This document shows, piece by piece, positions 63,029 through 64,000 of a stretch of 64,000 nt of DNA (its first letter is position 1; each line of letters opens with the position of its first letter). The stretch is from DTU089 sp964421815 (GTDB lineage Bacteria > Bacillota > Clostridia > Oscillospirales > Acutalibacteraceae), in assembly GCA_964421815.1 (NCBI GenBank), contig CAYQYT010000005.1:74990-138989 (forward strand). The letters are read 5' to 3'. A program made the position numbers and the translations under genes. The notes under the pieces are model-generated. The model was not told where the DNA came from. It ran no database searches and saw only the letters and a program-made list of their open reading frames with translations.

Positions 63029-63093
63029 TGGGTGTTTCAACAAACACCTTTGCAAAAAGGCAAATGGTAATATGTTCGAATTGTATAGTATAT
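63029..63093 (+). repeat. Tail 1 after the broken tRNA half (copy 1)
   Basis: A 65-base stretch with hairpin GGTGTTT/AAACACC and TTTGC/GCAAA. It shares a clear resemblance with the tail after the second half (AACAAxCACxTTTG, AAGGCxAATG, AATxTGT in the same order and the same distance from CTAAG). Probable attachment-site arm or element remnant. Confidence 0.5.
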
Positions 63094-63133
63094 GCGCTTG
63101 TAGCTCAGCAGGATAGAGCGTCCGCCTCCTAAG
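63094..63133 (+). pseudogene. Second tRNA-Arg(CCT) 5' half, broken at the same base
   Basis: GCGCTTG acceptor, TA, GCTC/GAGC D stem with AGCAGGAT loop, GTCCGC and CTCCTAAG at 63126-63133. The 3' strand of the anticodon stem (GCGGA) is missing: AGTTTGTTATAAC follows. It differs from half 1 through the D arm and acceptor, so it comes from another tRNA-Arg(CCT) gene or allele. Confidence 0.75.
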
Positions 63134-63200
63134 AGTTTGTTATAACAATCACTTTTGGGGGCAAGGCGAATGACAATGTGTAATTTGACAATTAAATAAT
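63134..63200 (+). repeat. Tail 2 after the second broken tRNA half
   Basis: Aligned with tail 1 over about 60 bases with roughly three in four bases equal in the core. It contains the twelve-base palindrome TTGTTATAACAA. Confidence 0.5.
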
Positions 63201-63218
63201 CATAGATTTTTTAGAAAT

Positions 63219-63293
63219 GCCGCTTTAGTTAAATGGATATAACAAGCCCCTCCTAAGGGCTAGTTGAGGGTTCGATTCCCCCAAGCGGTGCCA
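63219..63293 (+). tRNA. tRNA-Arg(CCT), apparently intact
   Basis: 75 bases with CCA encoded. Acceptor GCCGCTT/AAGCGGT (one G-U), D stem GTTA/TAAC, anticodon stem AGCCC/GGGCT around CTCCTAA (anticodon CCT), T loop TTCGATT. One T-stem mismatch (A50-C64). It reads arginine AGG codons. It is the probable attachment site for the element whose edge follows. Confidence 0.88.
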
Positions 63294-63300
63294 CAAATTC

Positions 63301-63342
63301 AGCCGGAAACACTTGATTTTACAAGGGTTTTCGGCTTTTCTT
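63301..63342 (+). terminator. Terminator after tRNA-Arg
   Basis: Stem AGCCGGAAAC/GTTTTCGGCT (one G-U), 16-base loop, TTTCTTATTT. Confidence 0.75.
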
Positions 63343-63406
63343 ATTTCTTGCGACAGTTTAACTTCCACCAAAATAGGCTCTCGTGCTTAGCAGAACTTAA
63401 ACGGAA

Positions 63407-63536
63407 ATTAGCAAATTGACTAACACCTTCAAGGTGGAATGCCTGCTAATGAAAATTAGCAAGAAAATCGCTTTTCTGCTAATCAAAATGGCTTCTCTGC
63501 TAATCGGAGAAAAAATCGGCTAAAATTCTTGCTAAT
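63407..63536. repeat. Cluster of six GCTAAT motifs
   Basis: GCTAAT or its complement starts at 63407 (-), 63445 (+), 63455 (-), 63478 (+), 63499 (+) and 63531 (+). The four plus copies are 33, 21 and 32 bases apart, near whole helical turns, and 63478 and 63499 share the context TTCT/CTCTGCTAATC. Between the tRNA terminator and the first element gene, a plausible arm-type protein binding region. Confidence 0.55.
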
Positions 63537-63645
63537 TGAAAAGGCGATTGTTATTGAAAATTCAGGGTCTTTTGAAGGCTCTTTTTTTCGCATACTTTCC
63601 TTATTTTAATGAGCTTTTATAATAGAAGTATCAGGAGGTGGTACG

Positions 63646-63825
63646 ATGAGAAACAGAGATTATCACTTATATCTTACCGATACAGAATACAGCAGAATTG
63701 TGGCTGCACTTATCAATCTGAAGAATGACCTTATTGCACAGGGCAGATACACGGACGGAGTTGATGATACTCTTTGTAAAGTAACATCAGCCAAAAAACA
63801 GAAAATGAAAATCTTCTATATATAA
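63646..63825 (+). CDS. Small conserved protein of mobile-element type
   Basis: 59 residues, MRNRDYHLYLTDTEYSRIV at the start and GRYTDGVDDTLCKVTSAKKQ near the end, behind a strong AGGAGGTGG site at 63633. Proteins of this pattern are typical of integrative and conjugative elements in gut Firmicutes, to my recollection, where their role is unknown. It has no membrane segment and one cysteine. It follows the tRNA-Arg gene, as expected for the first gene inside an element integrated there. Its own terminator follows. Confidence 0.7.
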   Translation: MRNRDYHLYLTDTEYSRIVAALINLKNDLIAQGRYTDGVDDTLCKVTSAKKQKMKIFYI

Positions 63826-63835
63826 TGTAATTACT

Positions 63836-63870
63836 TCGCCTATTCCTTAATTGGAGTAGGCGATTTTTTT
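63836..63870 (+). terminator. Terminator after the small element gene
   Basis: Stem TCGCCTATTCC/GGAGTAGGCGA with loop TTAATT and a seven-T run. The remaining 130 bases to the window end hold no gene I can support. Confidence 0.85.
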
Positions 63871-64000
63871 ATGCCTAAAAACTTTTTCAAAAAAATTTTT
63901 CAAAAATACCCTTATTTTTTGCTCTCCCATTTCAAACAAGTGAAGGGGTTGAGTTCCGAAGCGAATTTATCCCCCTCACGAACTTTGAAAATTGAATAGT

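Noticed and set aside
63029..63093. 3' half of the first tRNA, suggested by the T-loop-like ATGTTCGAAT
   Set aside because: The following bases AGTATAT cannot pair with the acceptor strand GCCTCCT and the anticodon stem is not restored.
62990..63200. Group I introns in tRNA-Arg(CCT), known from other bacteria at the anticodon loop
   Set aside because: The inserts are only some 65 bases, lack intron core motifs and no matching 3' halves with acceptor strands follow.

Overview
The window reads as a chromosomal segment of an anaerobic, endospore-forming, meso-DAP Clostridia, most likely an uncultured gut member of the Oscillospiraceae/Ruminococcaceae or a close relative. This rests on a gerA-type germinant receptor operon, an IspH-ribosomal S1 fusion, a PduL/acetate kinase pair, a Clostridia-type dcw cluster led by mraZ, and a two-gene IscU-like scaffold plus GGGtGRT module. 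The base composition looks moderate and genes are closely packed. No database search was possible; the taxonomic placement is inference.

Layout. 1-5.2 kb: the 3' part of an (alpha/alpha)6-barrel glycosidase, then a leftward block MBOAT acyltransferase, DHHW protein, AzlC, AzlD. 5.4-8.7 kb: scaffold-like protein and GGGtGRT protein, PduL phosphotransacylase, two small XRE regulators. 8.9-11.6 kb: nicotinate phosphoribosyltransferase overlapping a degenerate condensation-fold protein. 11.7-26.2 kb: the division and wall cluster mraZ-rsmH-ftsL-PBP-murE-murF-mraY-ftsW-murG-murA-ftsQ-ftsZ, broken between the PBP and murE genes by 109-bp tandem repeats. 26.3-28.4 kb: polysaccharide deacetylase and acetate kinase. 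28.5-33.7 kb: tmcAL, a flavoprotein, cmk, ispH-S1. 33.7-38.5 kb: zinc-ribbon membrane protein, a sigma factor, a tRNA-like element, a zinc-ribbon protein and a BspA-type LRR/FN3 surface protein. 38.5-43.6 kb: a hairpin array, AGCS symporter, MATE exporter, DUF6472 protein, RlmH, M23 peptidase. 43.8-49.9 kb: GH43 enzyme with a Wzm/Wzt-like exporter, endonuclease/phosphatase-fold protein, band-7/NfeD pair, DUF4363/DUF421 pair. 50-53.7 kb: gerA/gerB/gerC-type genes. 53.8-62.9 kb: ROK kinase, SIS isomerase, APC permease, C_GCAxxG_C_C protein, HAD phosphatase, GH38-like protein, GT2 and GtrA. 62.9-64 kb: a tRNA-Arg(CCT) locus with two truncated tRNA 5' halves, one apparently intact tRNA and the edge of what looks like an integrative element.

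Working together: the dcw genes make and polymerise lipid II at the septum; PduL and AckA turn acyl-CoA into acetate and ATP, and TmcAL, divergent from ackA, uses acetate to modify tRNA-Met; the MBOAT/DHHW pair probably O-acetylates an exported polymer; Ger proteins sense germinants. The observations I rate highest are the GH38-like protein whose nucleophile aspartate position is a phenylalanine, the repeated interruption of tRNA-Arg(CCT) genes at the same anticodon-loop base, the 38.5-kb hairpin array that seems to split a terminator, a four-box MraZ operator, and a dispersed terminator family whose loop orientation follows the gene it terminates.
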